Source of the DNA: Shiella aurantiaca | Lineage (GTDB): Bacteria; Bacteroidota; Bacteroidia; Cytophagales; Cyclobacteriaceae | Length of the DNA stretch: 64,000 bases | Direction of reading: 5' to 3' | NCBI GenBank assembly: GCA_030412945.1 | Contig: JAUHJS010000005.1 | Coordinates: 186,001 to 250,000 of the forward strand | Shown: positions 37,058 to 45,553 of the stretch, one piece after another | How the letters are laid out: every line of letters begins with the position of its first letter | Numbering within the stretch: the stretch's first letter is position 1 | Made by a program: the position numbers and the translations under genes | The notes under the pieces: generated by a model | What the model was told of the DNA's origin: nothing | The model's input: only the letters and a program-made list of their open reading frames with translations | Database searches by the model: none

Positions 37058-37219
37058 ATGAAATGTACAATCGATAACACTATCGACCGTAGTGTAAAAA
37101 GAGGAAAAAAGCTGGATGTTATCTCTCGTTACCTCCGACTGAAGTACCGTGTAACTATTGAAAAAGCCGCCCTAAAGGAACGTCTTCGCTCCATTGGCAT
37201 TCAATACGACTTAGCGTAA
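37058..37219 (+). CDS. Small basic 53-residue protein
   Basis: An ORF below the usual size limit: ATG at 37058, stop TAA at 37217-37219. It has a basic, helical composition (KRGKKLDVISRYLRLKYRVT followed by IEKAALKERLRSIGIQYDLA) and the N-terminus MKCTIDNTIDRSV. It occupies the otherwise unexplained 245-base gap between two genes and ends one base before the stop of the convergent GNAT gene. The codon pattern looks ordinary and no family is recognised. It could be a small nucleic-acid or ribosome-associated peptide (guess from charge only). Confidence 0.55.
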   Translation: MKCTIDNTIDRSVKRGKKLDVISRYLRLKYRVTIEKAALKERLRSIGIQYDLA

Positions 37220-37729
37220 TCAGAAGACCAAAGGAATTTTACAGAGCGTAAAAGTTTCTCCGGTTTCGTACCAATTGGGTTCTTCTCTCACGCGTATAGC
37301 TCCTACTTTCAACGCATTATTTAGTGAGGCATTTGGTCTGAAATGCCCCCATAATTCTTTTACTCCCAAGCTTCGCAGATGCTGAAGCAAGTGAGCAAAC
37401 ATCTTTTGCCCCAAACCTTTTCCTTGAAATACTCCTGATACGGAGTAGTTGTGTAGATAATATACCCCTTCGGGTAAAGAAAGGTCTTCCATGTGCAAAT
37501 CGACCCAATCTTCGGCACCGAGGCACTTGATTATGCAATTACCTGCATATTGATTTTGATACAGAAGCACGAAGGATGCATTTGGTAATGCTTTAAGCAT
37601 GTGCGCGTATTCCTCTTCCGAAGTTTGGAGAGACTCAGGGTATTGTACCTCATCTTCCAAAACATGGGCTTTCCATTGCTCCCAATTGAGTGGAGTAAGG
37701 AGTATAAACTCCAAAGGAACTTCATTCAT
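37220..37729 (-). CDS. GNAT family N-acetyltransferase
   Basis: 169 residues from the ATG at 37729 (a TTG two codons upstream is also open). The acetyl-CoA motif reads VSGVFQGKGLGQKMFAHLLQ (Q-x-x-G-x-G), and the strand before it is GVYYLHNYSVS. The tail GAIRVREEPNWYETG is the usual final strand pair. The substrate is unknown. The start overlaps the end of purM by 8 bases, so it is translated from the purM transcript. Confidence 0.82.
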   Translation of the reverse strand: MNEVPLEFILLTPLNWEQWKAHVLEDEVQYPESLQTSEEEYAHMLKALPNASFVLLYQNQYAGNCIIKCLGAEDWVDLHMEDLSLPEGVYYLHNYSVSGVFQGKGLGQKMFAHLLQHLRSLGVKELWGHFRPNASLNNALKVGAIRVREEPNWYETGETFTLCKIPLVF

Positions 37730-38891
37730 ACACAAACTGACCCTTCTTGCTTAGGATACTCACCTTGGTATGGCTATGGGCCTCTACCCTACCCACTACT
37801 TGGGCATCGATACCGAATGACTTACTGATCTGAATCAAATCGCCTGCTATGGCTTCGGGTACGTACAGTTCCATTCTATGGCCCATGTTGAATACCTTGT
37901 ACATCTCCTTCCAATCGGTGCCCGATTCTTCTTGAATTAGCTGGAACAAAGGCGGAATTGGCAAAAGATTATCTTTAATCACATGAAGGTTTTCAATAAA
38001 GTGCGACACTTTAGTTTGTGCCCCACCGCTGCAATGTACCATGCCGTGGATTTGGCTACGGTAGTTTTTCAAAATAGCCGCAATCACGGGCGCATAGGTC
38101 CGCGTAGGCGATAAAATAAGCTGCCCAACATTCAAACCTGTCCCCGCCACCGGTTCAGTAAGCGATTTGCTTCCTGAATACACCAAGTCTTGTGGCACAG
38201 CCGGATCAAAACTTTCCGGATACTTGAGGCCTAGGGCCTTGTGTAGCACATCATGTCGGGCAGATGTAAGTCCATTACTACCCATTCCTCCGTTGTATTG
38301 GGTTTCGTAGCTAGCTTTTCCATACGAACTAAGCCCCACGATTACATCTCCGGCCTGAATGGTATGGTTACTGATTACCTCGCTTCGTTTCATGCGGGCG
38401 GTTACCGTGCTATCCACAATAATAGTGCGCACCAAATCGCCCACATCGGCTGTTTCACCTCCCGTGCTGATAATGCCCATGCCATTATCACGCAGCATTT
38501 GCAGCACTTCTTCGGTACCATTGATGATTTCGGCAATTACTTCACCGGGAATCAGGTTTTTATTACGACCTATGGTAGAAGATAGCAAAATGGTGTCGGT
38601 AGCACCCACGCATAGCAGATCATCGATATTCATGATGATAGCATCTTGGGCAATTCCTCGCCACACCGATAGGTCGCCCGTTTCTTTCCAATACAAATAG
38701 GCCAAGGAGGATTTGGTTCCTGCTCCATCGGCATGCATGATATTGCAATAGGCCTCATCGCCCCCCAAGAAATCGGGCACAATCTTACAAAAGGCCTTGG
38801 GGAAGATTCCCTTATCAAGTTTTTTAATCGCCTGATGGACGTCTTCTTTAGAGGCCGAAACCCCTCGCTGCATATAACGCTCGTTGCTCAT
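37722..38891 (-). CDS. purM: Phosphoribosylformylglycinamidine cyclo-ligase (AIR synthase), Bacteroidota type
   Basis: Closes the imidazole ring of FGAM to give AIR in purine synthesis, ATP-dependent. The start at 38891 (MSNERYMQRGVSASKEDV) is preferred over the ATG at 38918, which adds an atypical nine residues. Length 389. The ATP-site region reads CNIMHADGAGTKSSLAYLYW and the AIRS core DAIIMNIDDLLCVGATD, with the glycine loop GIISTGGETADVGDLVRTI. The C-terminal AIRS_C half includes HGMVHCSGGAQTKVSHFI. It is followed by an overlapping GNAT gene. Confidence 0.93.
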   Translation of the reverse strand: MSNERYMQRGVSASKEDVHQAIKKLDKGIFPKAFCKIVPDFLGGDEAYCNIMHADGAGTKSSLAYLYWKETGDLSVWRGIAQDAIIMNIDDLLCVGATDTILLSSTIGRNKNLIPGEVIAEIINGTEEVLQMLRDNGMGIISTGGETADVGDLVRTIIVDSTVTARMKRSEVISNHTIQAGDVIVGLSSYGKASYETQYNGGMGSNGLTSARHDVLHKALGLKYPESFDPAVPQDLVYSGSKSLTEPVAGTGLNVGQLILSPTRTYAPVIAAILKNYRSQIHGMVHCSGGAQTKVSHFIENLHVIKDNLLPIPPLFQLIQEESGTDWKEMYKVFNMGHRMELYVPEAIAGDLIQISKSFGIDAQVVGRVEAHSHTKVSILSKKGQFVYE

Positions 38892-38933
38892 GATGGGCAG
38901 AATTATCAATGGGCACAAAGTTAATCCTTTGAA

Positions 38934-38961
38934 AATAAAAAAAGGCAGCCTAAGCCGCCTT
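38934..38961 (-). terminator. Terminator after the alanine symporter
   Basis: Minus-strand hairpin AAGGCGGC-TTAG-GCTGCCTT (one G-U pair) followed by a long T run, located 20-50 bases after the symporter stop and just before purM. Confidence 0.85.
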
Positions 38962-38981
38962 TCCTGTTTTTGCTTGTGTAT

Positions 38982-40355
38982 TTATATCTTACTGCTCTTC
39001 ATTCGCTGGAAGTAATCTTTGGCCGCGGCCATTACTTTGGGCGAGAGAAGGATGGCGGAAGTCATGGTAGGAATGGCCATAAGGGCGTACATGCCATCAA
39101 TCAGGCTGATAACCGCATTGATAGTAGCTACCGAACCCAGAACAATGGTTAGTACATAGAAGTAATTAAAATACTTACTGATGCGAACTGTAGTGAGGTA
39201 GCTTAACGCCTTGGTACCGTAATAAGAGAAGGTAAATAAAGAACTGGTAGAGAAGAAAATTACACACAAAATGAGCAAGTACTTGCCCACACCAGGGATT
39301 CCGGCTTCAAAAGCTTGCACAGTGAGGGTTACTCCATTTTGGTCTCCAGTTTTCCATACTCCCGTAATCAAAATGGCTAGAGCCGTCATGGTACAAACTA
39401 CCAAGGTATCAATGGCTGGCCCCATCATCGCCACAAGGCCTTCGCGTATAGGCTCATTGGTTTTAGCCGCTCCGTGCATCATGGGGGCTGTACCAATACC
39501 CGCTTCATTAGAAAAAGAAGCGCGCTTGGCGCCTACAATGATTAGCGCTCCTACCGCTCCACCCATAGCTGCTTCTCCTGTGAAGGCATCACGAAAAATC
39601 AAGGCGAAAGAAGAAGGAACAGCATCCAGATTGGTCAAGATTATGTACAACACACACACCACATAAATCACCACCATAAGGGGTACCATTTTGCTGGCTA
39701 CATTCGAGATACGCTTAATTCCTCCGAAAATCACAATAGATACCATGACCGCTAAGAATATCCCCATGCTCAAATCAAAGGCAAAGGTATTGCCCGCTGC
39801 TACCCAGCCATTGGGGATAAACAGCACATCGCGCAGTACTTGGGTGAGCTGATTGGCCTGAAAAATAGGCAAGGGGCCAAATAATGCCGCCACACAAAAG
39901 AATACTGCTAAAGGTTTCCATTTAGCGCCAAGCCCTTCGGTAATTACATACATAGGGCCACCTTGTATCTGTCCTTCGGAATCTTTGCCCCGATACATAA
40001 CAGCCAGCGTACAAGTAAAAAACTTAGTAGCCATACCTACAAAGGCACTCACCCACATCCAAAACAAGGCACCCGGACCTCCCATCATTATGGCTACGGC
40101 CACTCCACTGATATTACCCATACCTACGGTAGCAGCCAGCGCACTGCTTAGTGCTTGGAAGTGGGTAATTTCGCCCGGATCGTTAGGATCATCGTACTTC
40201 CCACGCAATACATTAATGGCATGACCAAAATATCGAAAGGGCAAAAAGCCCGAATAAATCATAAAGTATATTCCACCGCCCATCAATAATATCAAAAGGG
40301 GAAGGCCCCAGGCCATATTACTAAAGGCTACTAAAAACGATTCAATTTTTTCCAC
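38982..40355 (-). CDS. Sodium:alanine/glycine symporter (AGCS family)
   Basis: Inner-membrane Na+-coupled uptake of alanine or glycine. 457 residues with about 10-11 membrane segments. The AGCS signature is clear: ATVGMGNISGVAVAIMMGGP and GALFWMWVSAFVGMATKFF. Later conserved segments are GAKRASFSNEAGIGTAPMMH and the cytosolic loop around TNEPIREGLVAMMGPAIDTL. Family members are about 450-480 residues. It is a single-gene unit with terminators on both sides, and there are alanine racemases elsewhere in the window. Confidence 0.95.
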   Translation of the reverse strand: MEKIESFLVAFSNMAWGLPLLILLMGGGIYFMIYSGFLPFRYFGHAINVLRGKYDDPNDPGEITHFQALSSALAATVGMGNISGVAVAIMMGGPGALFWMWVSAFVGMATKFFTCTLAVMYRGKDSEGQIQGGPMYVITEGLGAKWKPLAVFFCVAALFGPLPIFQANQLTQVLRDVLFIPNGWVAAGNTFAFDLSMGIFLAVMVSIVIFGGIKRISNVASKMVPLMVVIYVVCVLYIILTNLDAVPSSFALIFRDAFTGEAAMGGAVGALIIVGAKRASFSNEAGIGTAPMMHGAAKTNEPIREGLVAMMGPAIDTLVVCTMTALAILITGVWKTGDQNGVTLTVQAFEAGIPGVGKYLLILCVIFFSTSSLFTFSYYGTKALSYLTTVRISKYFNYFYVLTIVLGSVATINAVISLIDGMYALMAIPTMTSAILLSPKVMAAAKDYFQRMKSSKI

Positions 40356-40376
40356 AACATCTCGGGTTTAGGGCTT

Positions 40377-40408
40377 AAAAATAAAACAGTCAGGCGTGTA
40401 AACCTGAC
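40377..40408 (-). terminator. Terminator after the PorE-like gene
   Basis: Perfect GTCAGG/CCTGAC stem (40389-40394 and 40403-40408) with an 8-base loop, read on the minus strand into a T-rich tract, about 35 bases after the stop of the OmpA gene at 40442. Confidence 0.75.
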
Positions 40409-40441
40409 CGTTCTTAAAAAAATACTATACTGAGGGTGTTT

Positions 40442-42430
40442 TTAATTCAAATCAAAGTCAAACTCGATTCCATCTTCGACCACTTTTTCTTCCTTGGCTT
40501 CTTTTGATTTATCAATACCGATTACCTTAAACTCCGTCCTACGGTTTCTTTCGTGCTCCTCTTCGGTTTGTGCATTCAGAATAATAGGCTTGGTTTCGCC
40601 ATAGCCTCGCGCCACTATACGGTCGCTGGCAATTCCGTGCTTGATGATGTAGGCCACAGCCGATTCAGCCCTGCGCTGAGAAAGACGAAGGTTGTAATCA
40701 TCATCTGACCGCAAATCGGTATGTGAACTGAGCTCTATGCGGATTTGTGGGTTATCTTTCAAGACATTCACCAGCTTATCCAGCTCCAGAGCCGCATCCG
40801 CCCGAATATCGGACTTATCAAGGTCGTAATAGATATTGTTGAGTACAATGGATTTATCAAGTACGATTTTGTCTAAAGTGATTTTTGCATTAAAGGTTTT
40901 ATTAGTCACCAACTGTTTGAGGCTATCCTTTGGAATTTCCCTTCCCACTGTAGAAAAAGGCGCACGGGTAGTAAAGAACTCACGTTTCTCACCCATTAGC
41001 AGATATTCTTCTCCAGCAGATACCCTGAAATTGAACTTGCCATCCATACCAGTGATTACCTCCGCCAAAATATTTTCATTCTTGTCGAGCAAGCGAACTT
41101 GTGTACCGGGTAAGATTTGCTCTTTTTCCTCTTCATCGTAGGTATAGGTCACCCCAGCCAAGAAATAATTGACAATCTTCAGATCGGGGTCATTATTCAC
41201 AAAGGTGTAAATATCGTCATCACCTTCACCCCCAGCTCTATTGGAAGAGAAAAATCCTCTATCGGGCATGAAAAGATAAATACCAAAATCATCGGCCGTA
41301 GAGTTCATTGGGGAGCCGATATTGGTAATTTCTATGGTGCCGTTCTTTCGTTCGGCCACTAAAATATCCAAGCCGCCAAATCCCGGATGCCCATCCGAGC
41401 TAAAGAAAAGCTTGCCGTCTTCCGTTACGTGGGGGAACATCTCGTTTCCGGGTGTGTTGATTTGAGCACCCAAATTCTTCACATTGCCCCAGCGCCCACG
41501 GCCATCGAGGGTAGCTGAGTACAAATCGGTACCACCATATCCACCAAGGCGATTAGAGGCAAAATATAAAGTACGTCCATCGGCACTAAAGGCAGGGGTA
41601 GAATCCCAAAAGCGCGGATCGGAAATGGTCATCATGAGCGGTTCTGACCAGCGACCTCCCCGCTGTCTCGATTGGTACAAATTCACTTCGGCTGTGCCTC
41701 TGCGCTTACCATTATTGCCTTTGGCAAATACCATAAAGTTGCCATCAGGGCTGAATGTGATACTTCCTTCGTTAATTTCAGGGTCATTGATAGCAGCACC
41801 CAAACTTTGAATGGTGGTGGTATCTACGCGAGCGCCTTTGGTTTCGGCCTTATACAAATCGGTAAAGCCTGTTCCGGTGGCTTTATATACTTTATCGCTA
41901 TCGCGCGAGGTGGTAAAAAACAGAAATCCATTATTGAACACCGGACTATATTCGGCCGAGGGCGTGTTGATAGCGTTAAGGTTTTTGACTTCAAAGTAAT
42001 TCTTTTTGGCCCGTATCTCATTGAGGCGTTTTAAATTATAGAGCTCGTTTTCAGCAAGGGTGATATAGGCTTTGTCCTCCGCAGAATCGAGGTAGTTTTC
42101 CAGTTGTTCTTTGGCCGCATCGTATTCACCTATGGCTTTGAGGGCAAAGGCATAATATACCATGGCGCCCTCATCGCGAAAGCCGGCTTCTATGGCTGCC
42201 TGGTAATAAGGGGCTGCTTGATGTATGCGATTGGAAAGTCGATAACTTTCAGCCGCGTAATAGTTGGCCATTTTAGAGAAGGACTTTTTCCCAGCCAAGC
42301 TTTCGTAATAATTGATGGCAATGTCGTATTCGCCTCGTTCAAATTTCTTTTCAGCCCGTTTCAATGGGCTACATGCTACCGCTACCCCACACAGAAACGG
42401 TAAAAAGTATTGTTTTTTAAAAAACCTCAT
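40442..42430 (-). CDS. porE: PorE-like lipoprotein: TPR, PD40 propeller, CRD, OmpA (type IX secretion associated)
   Basis: 662 residues from the ATG at 42430 (MRFFKKQYFLPF), chosen because it gives a proper lipoprotein signal with lipobox AVAC (Cys20); the open frame extends 10 codons further. Domain order: TPR (about 25-130: YDIAINYYESLAGKKSFSKM), a PD40 propeller (about 150-390: SPVFNNGFLFFTTSRDSDKV, ITFSPDGNFMVFAKGNN, FSADGRTLYFASNRLGGYGG), a carboxypeptidase-regulatory domain (VTYTYDEEEKEQILPGTQVR), then OmpA_C (NIYYDLDKSDIRADAALELD, SSHTDLRSDDDYNLRLSQRR). This is the order reported for PorE of Porphyromonas, which anchors the type IX motor-associated complex to peptidoglycan. The orthologue call is by architecture only. 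It is preceded by the 42476 gene in the same unit. Confidence 0.82.
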   Translation of the reverse strand: MRFFKKQYFLPFLCGVAVACSPLKRAEKKFERGEYDIAINYYESLAGKKSFSKMANYYAAESYRLSNRIHQAAPYYQAAIEAGFRDEGAMVYYAFALKAIGEYDAAKEQLENYLDSAEDKAYITLAENELYNLKRLNEIRAKKNYFEVKNLNAINTPSAEYSPVFNNGFLFFTTSRDSDKVYKATGTGFTDLYKAETKGARVDTTTIQSLGAAINDPEINEGSITFSPDGNFMVFAKGNNGKRRGTAEVNLYQSRQRGGRWSEPLMMTISDPRFWDSTPAFSADGRTLYFASNRLGGYGGTDLYSATLDGRGRWGNVKNLGAQINTPGNEMFPHVTEDGKLFFSSDGHPGFGGLDILVAERKNGTIEITNIGSPMNSTADDFGIYLFMPDRGFFSSNRAGGEGDDDIYTFVNNDPDLKIVNYFLAGVTYTYDEEEKEQILPGTQVRLLDKNENILAEVITGMDGKFNFRVSAGEEYLLMGEKREFFTTRAPFSTVGREIPKDSLKQLVTNKTFNAKITLDKIVLDKSIVLNNIYYDLDKSDIRADAALELDKLVNVLKDNPQIRIELSSHTDLRSDDDYNLRLSQRRAESAVAYIIKHGIASDRIVARGYGETKPIILNAQTEEEHERNRRTEFKVIGIDKSKEAKEEKVVEDGIEFDFDLN

Positions 42431-42475
42431 AAGTATCATCACAACGGGCCAAGCCACCAAAAGATAAAATAATTA

Positions 42476-42961
42476 TTAGAAATATTTGGCTAGCCAACTC
42501 TTTTGGGCGGGGGTTTTCCAGAATTGACGCCATTCTCCTACTGACTGCACTAAATTATTAAAAAAAAGAGTTTCTGCACGAAAAATCCCTTGTTCTATTT
42601 TTTGTTTGATCTTTGGCAAGGCTACTGTTTGCAGACGGCCTTGCTCATCTAAATACACCAATAGGGTGCGATTGAAGAAATCTACCCCAGTGCTGTCTTG
42701 TACAGACTTAACAAAATGCACCGATTTATCAATAGAGCAACCCGAAGCGGTGGCATGGTGTTCATCTACAGCTAGTACCAAAAACTGATTATGCATAAAA
42801 AGCGCAGAACCCACCAAGCCCTTACCATGGGCTGTCCACTCTTCTATAAATTGCTGGGCTGTCTGCTGCACTTTGGCGGCCTGTTCCTCTGTAAGCGATT
42901 TCTCGGCCTGATAAATCCACACACGGGCGTGGTCGGGCATTTGGTCAAAATTGATATACAT
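42476..42961 (-). CDS. Conserved Bacteroidota protein of unknown function (often mislabelled ABC transporter ATPase)
   Basis: A 161-residue soluble protein. It starts MYINFDQMPDHARVWIYQAE and contains AQQFIEEWTAHGKGLVGSAL, LVLAVDEHHATASGCSIDKS and HFVKSVQDSTGVDFFNRTLL. There is no Walker A, Q-loop or ABC signature, so the transporter label often attached to this family is not supported by the sequence. The Cys in SGCSIDKSV, with flanking His (EHHA) and Asp residues, is the most conserved-looking part and might be a catalytic or metal site (guess). It is co-transcribed with the PorE-like gene, about 45 bases upstream of it. Confidence 0.75.
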   Translation of the reverse strand: MYINFDQMPDHARVWIYQAEKSLTEEQAAKVQQTAQQFIEEWTAHGKGLVGSALFMHNQFLVLAVDEHHATASGCSIDKSVHFVKSVQDSTGVDFFNRTLLVYLDEQGRLQTVALPKIKQKIEQGIFRAETLFFNNLVQSVGEWRQFWKTPAQKSWLAKYF

Positions 42962-43012
42962 AGTCTTTGGTAATAGGTATTCAATAAACAGAAAAAAACG
43001 CGAAAATGATTC

Positions 43013-43043
43013 AAAAAAAAAGAGGCAAGTTCCCTCGCCTCTT
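43013..43043 (-). terminator. Terminator after the Fe-S operon
   Basis: Minus-strand stem AAGAGGC/GCCTCTT with a 10-base loop and nine T in a row, 20-50 bases after the stop at 43065. It separates the Fe-S pair from the 42476/PorE pair. Confidence 0.88.
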
Positions 43044-43064
43044 CATTTTGAGCATTAAAAGCCC

Positions 43065-43862
43065 TTATAAGCCTTCCGCTTTCGCAATTAGCTCGGCAAT
43101 ATCCATCACGGCCACCTCGGCTTCTTTTTCTTTGTTTTTCACGCCATCGGCCATCATGGTAAGGCAAAAAGGGCAAGCCGCTGCAATAATCTTTGCGCCT
43201 GTTTCTAAAGCCTCCTCGGTACGCTCAATATTGATGTCCTTCTTTCCTTTCTCCGGTTCTTTGAACATCTGGGCACCGCCCGCCCCACAGCATAAGCCTT
43301 TGGTTTTGCAACGCTTCATTTCCACCAGTTCGGCATCCAACGCTTGCAGCACCTCGCGAGGCGCTTCATATACTTTATTGGCTCTGCCAAGGTAGCAGGA
43401 ATCGTGGTAAGTGATTTTCTTCCCTTTAAATTCACCCCCCCCTTGCAACTTCACTTTGCCTTCGTTGATAAGCTGTTGCAAATAGGTAGAATGGTGAATC
43501 ACCTCATAATTACCGCCCAATTCGGGATATTCATTTTTAAGAGTATTGAAACAATGCGGACATGCTGTTACGATTTTCTTGATTTCGTAGGCATTCATCA
43601 ATTGGATGTTGCTCATGGCCTGCATCTGGAACAGGAATTCATTTCCGGCCCTGCGGGCAGGATCGCCCGTGCAGGACTCCTCTGGGCCCAGTACAGCAAA
43701 GGAAACGCCTACCTTGTTCAAAATCTTTACAAAAGCACGGGTTACTTGCTTATAGCGTTCATCAAAAGATCCGGCACATCCCACCCAAAAAAGCACTTCG
43801 GGAGACTGGCCTTGAGCGGCCATATCGGCCATAACGGGTACTTTATATTCTATTTCACTCAT
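43065..43862 (-). CDS. Cysteine-rich (CCG) Fe-S protein, heterodisulfide-reductase B-like
   Basis: 265 residues with two cysteine-rich CCG domains. The first has FWVGCAGSFDERYKQ, then EESCTGDPARRAGNEF and TACPHCFNTLKNEYP. The second has TYHDSCYLGRANKVYEAPRE and KGLCCGAGGAQMF. This is the layout of HdrB/GlpC/LctE-type subunits that carry a non-cubane Fe-S cluster and move electrons to a thiol or quinone partner. It follows the membrane Fe-S protein gene at 12 bases, so the two form one electron-transfer complex. The electron donor is unknown. Confidence 0.87.
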   Translation of the reverse strand: MSEIEYKVPVMADMAAQGQSPEVLFWVGCAGSFDERYKQVTRAFVKILNKVGVSFAVLGPEESCTGDPARRAGNEFLFQMQAMSNIQLMNAYEIKKIVTACPHCFNTLKNEYPELGGNYEVIHHSTYLQQLINEGKVKLQGGGEFKGKKITYHDSCYLGRANKVYEAPREVLQALDAELVEMKRCKTKGLCCGAGGAQMFKEPEKGKKDINIERTEEALETGAKIIAAACPFCLTMMADGVKNKEKEAEVAVMDIAELIAKAEGL

Positions 43863-43873
43863 GGTTTTCAGGA

Positions 43874-45199
43874 TTAGGATTGTTTCTTGTTGATATCATT
43901 GGCCCAGTTGAAGCGGTCGCTTGGTGCAAATTTCCAAGGCGAGAAGCTGGTTTCCATATTGGAGAACATACTGTTCCAAGAAGCAGGAGCATTAGATTCT
44001 TCCATTACCGCGTAGCGTCTCATTTGCAGGATAATGCTCAGCGGGTCGATGGTTACGGGGCAAGCTTCTACACAGGCATTGCAACTGGTGCAAGCCAACA
44101 GCTCTTCGCGGGTGATGTAATCGTCTATCAAGGATTTGCCATCTTCCAGTCCGGGGCCACCAGCCTCTAGGCTTTTACCCACTTCTTCTAGGCGGTCGCG
44201 GGTATCCATCATAATCTTACGAGGCGAAAGCTTCTTGCCCGTAAGGTTGGCGGGGCATTCGGCCGTACAACGGCCGCATTCGGTGCACGAATAGGCATCC
44301 ATTAGGTTTTTCCAAGAAAGATCATTTACATCTTTGGCGCCAAAGCGGCCAATCTCAGCCGGAGCATCTGCATTTTCTACGGGCAGATTGAGCATCATCT
44401 TCACTTCCTTGGTCACCTCGGGCATATTCTGCATCTGGCCCTTGGCATTGAGATTACTGAAATAAGTATTGGGGAAGGCCAAGAAGATGTGCAAGTGCTT
44501 GGAATACGTAACGTACACGGCAAAAGCCAAAATACCTACAATGTGAAACCACCACGCAAAGCGCTCTATGAAAATCAAGGTTCCGGTGGATAGACCCTCA
44601 AACAAGGGAATGAAAAGCGCACTGAAGAAGATACTTCCCGTAGCGTAATACCCTGCATCGCGGCCTTGTAAAATCTGATCGGTGGCGTTCATGGTAAGAA
44701 TGGCGAACATCAGTACAATTTCAATCACCAAAATCAGGTTGGCATCCAAGCGAGGCCAGCTAGTCATTTCGGCCGACTGAAAACGGGGCACTTTCAGTAC
44801 ATTTCTTCTGACTAAAAAAGCCACGCAAGAAAAGAGCACTAAAGCAACCAAAACTTCGAAGCCATTCATCAACACTCCATAGAAACTACCCAAATAGGGA
44901 GCAAAAAAGCGGTGTGTGCCAAAAAGGCCATCAATCACAAACTCCAACACCTCTAGATTAATGATAAGGAAACCTACGTAGATAAAAAGGTGAAGAATGG
45001 CAGGTATAATTCGTTTAAACATCTTCTGCTGACCAAAGGCTACCAAGAGCATGGTTTTCATCCGCTCAGAAGTATTTCCGCTACGGTCGAGGGCTTTCCC
45101 TAGCTGGATATTTTTTTTGATGCGGCTTATTCGCTTGTATAAGAAGTAGATAGCTACCCCAAGTACAGCAATAAAGGCAATCTGCGACAAATAGGCCAT
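43874..45199 (-). CDS. Membrane (Fe-S) oxidoreductase with 2x[4Fe-4S], heterodisulfide-reductase-like
   Basis: 441 residues. The N-terminal 270 residues hold five or six membrane segments of a nitrate-reductase-gamma/HdrE-like cytochrome region (IAFIAVLGVAIYFLYKRI, ILHLFIYVGFLIINLEVLEF, IVGILAFAVYVTYSK) with several His candidates for haem. The C-terminal part is a ferredoxin-like domain with two cluster motifs: YSCTECGRCTAECPANLTGK and LACTSCNACVEACPVTIDP. Together with the CCG protein it is likely an inner-membrane quinone/thiol electron-transfer unit (inference). It is the first gene of its operon and is divergent from the tRNA-Phe promoter. Confidence 0.87.
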   Translation of the reverse strand: MAYLSQIAFIAVLGVAIYFLYKRISRIKKNIQLGKALDRSGNTSERMKTMLLVAFGQQKMFKRIIPAILHLFIYVGFLIINLEVLEFVIDGLFGTHRFFAPYLGSFYGVLMNGFEVLVALVLFSCVAFLVRRNVLKVPRFQSAEMTSWPRLDANLILVIEIVLMFAILTMNATDQILQGRDAGYYATGSIFFSALFIPLFEGLSTGTLIFIERFAWWFHIVGILAFAVYVTYSKHLHIFLAFPNTYFSNLNAKGQMQNMPEVTKEVKMMLNLPVENADAPAEIGRFGAKDVNDLSWKNLMDAYSCTECGRCTAECPANLTGKKLSPRKIMMDTRDRLEEVGKSLEAGGPGLEDGKSLIDDYITREELLACTSCNACVEACPVTIDPLSIILQMRRYAVMEESNAPASWNSMFSNMETSFSPWKFAPSDRFNWANDINKKQS

Positions 45200-45250
45200 A
45201 GTATGGATTTAAGGTTATGGTTAATTTTTTTCTATTTTTTACTGGATAAA

Positions 45251-45281
45251 TTTGCGCCCAATGTTTTTTTGGCTACTTTTG
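45251..45281 (+). promoter_or_regulatory. Consensus Bacteroidota promoter of tRNA-Phe
   Basis: -33 box TTTG at 45251-45254, exactly 19 bases, then -7 box TACTTTTG at 45274-45281. This matches the TTTG-N19-TAnnTTTG consensus described for Bacteroides at every fixed position, and the tRNA begins 16 bases after the -7 box. Confidence 0.8.
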
Positions 45282-45296
45282 TGGCCACTTAAATGC

Positions 45297-45369
45297 GGTG
45301 CTGTAGCTCAGTTGGTAGAGCATCGGACTGAAAATCCGTGAGTCGGTGGTTCGAGTCCACTCAGCACCA
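45297..45369 (+). tRNA. tRNA-Phe (anticodon GAA)
   Basis: Complete cloverleaf read by eye. The acceptor GGTGCTG pairs with CAGCACC and the D arm is GCTC...GAGC. The anticodon stem is TCGGA/TCCGT with loop CTGAAAA, so the anticodon is GAA. The T arm is GGTGG-TTCGAGT-CCACT (one G-U pair). The discriminator base is A and the CCA end is not encoded. Length 73. Confidence 0.97.
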
Positions 45370-45373
45370 CGAA

Positions 45374-45401
45374 AACCTCTCTGAATAAGGGAGGTTTTTT
45401 T
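45374..45401 (+). terminator. Terminator after tRNA-Phe
   Basis: Stem AACCTCTC/GGGAGGTT (one wobble) followed by seven T, starting 4 bases after the tRNA. Confidence 0.85.
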
Positions 45402-45524
45402 ATGCCCTTTCGGCTTGGCTTTTCTATTCTCAATCGTTTGCTTCATGCCTTAAAGTTAATACAGGACAGAAAATAGTATGCAAGCATACTATTATTTTAT
45501 TCTTTATTTGAAATCATTCTAATC

Positions 45525-45548
45525 AAAAAAGGCTACTTACGTAGCCCT
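45525..45548 (-). terminator. Terminator after the OmpA/PD40 operon
   Basis: Minus-strand hairpin GGGCTAC-GTAA-GTAGCC followed by six T, within 30 bases of the stop at 45554. The 125 bases between this and the tRNA terminator show no gene. Confidence 0.85.
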
Positions 45549-45553
45549 TTTCC

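Noticed and set aside
40442-42460. A cytoplasmic start of the PorE-like gene at 42460
   Set aside because: It would bury the lipoprotein signal; the ATG at 42430 gives a normal signal and lipobox.
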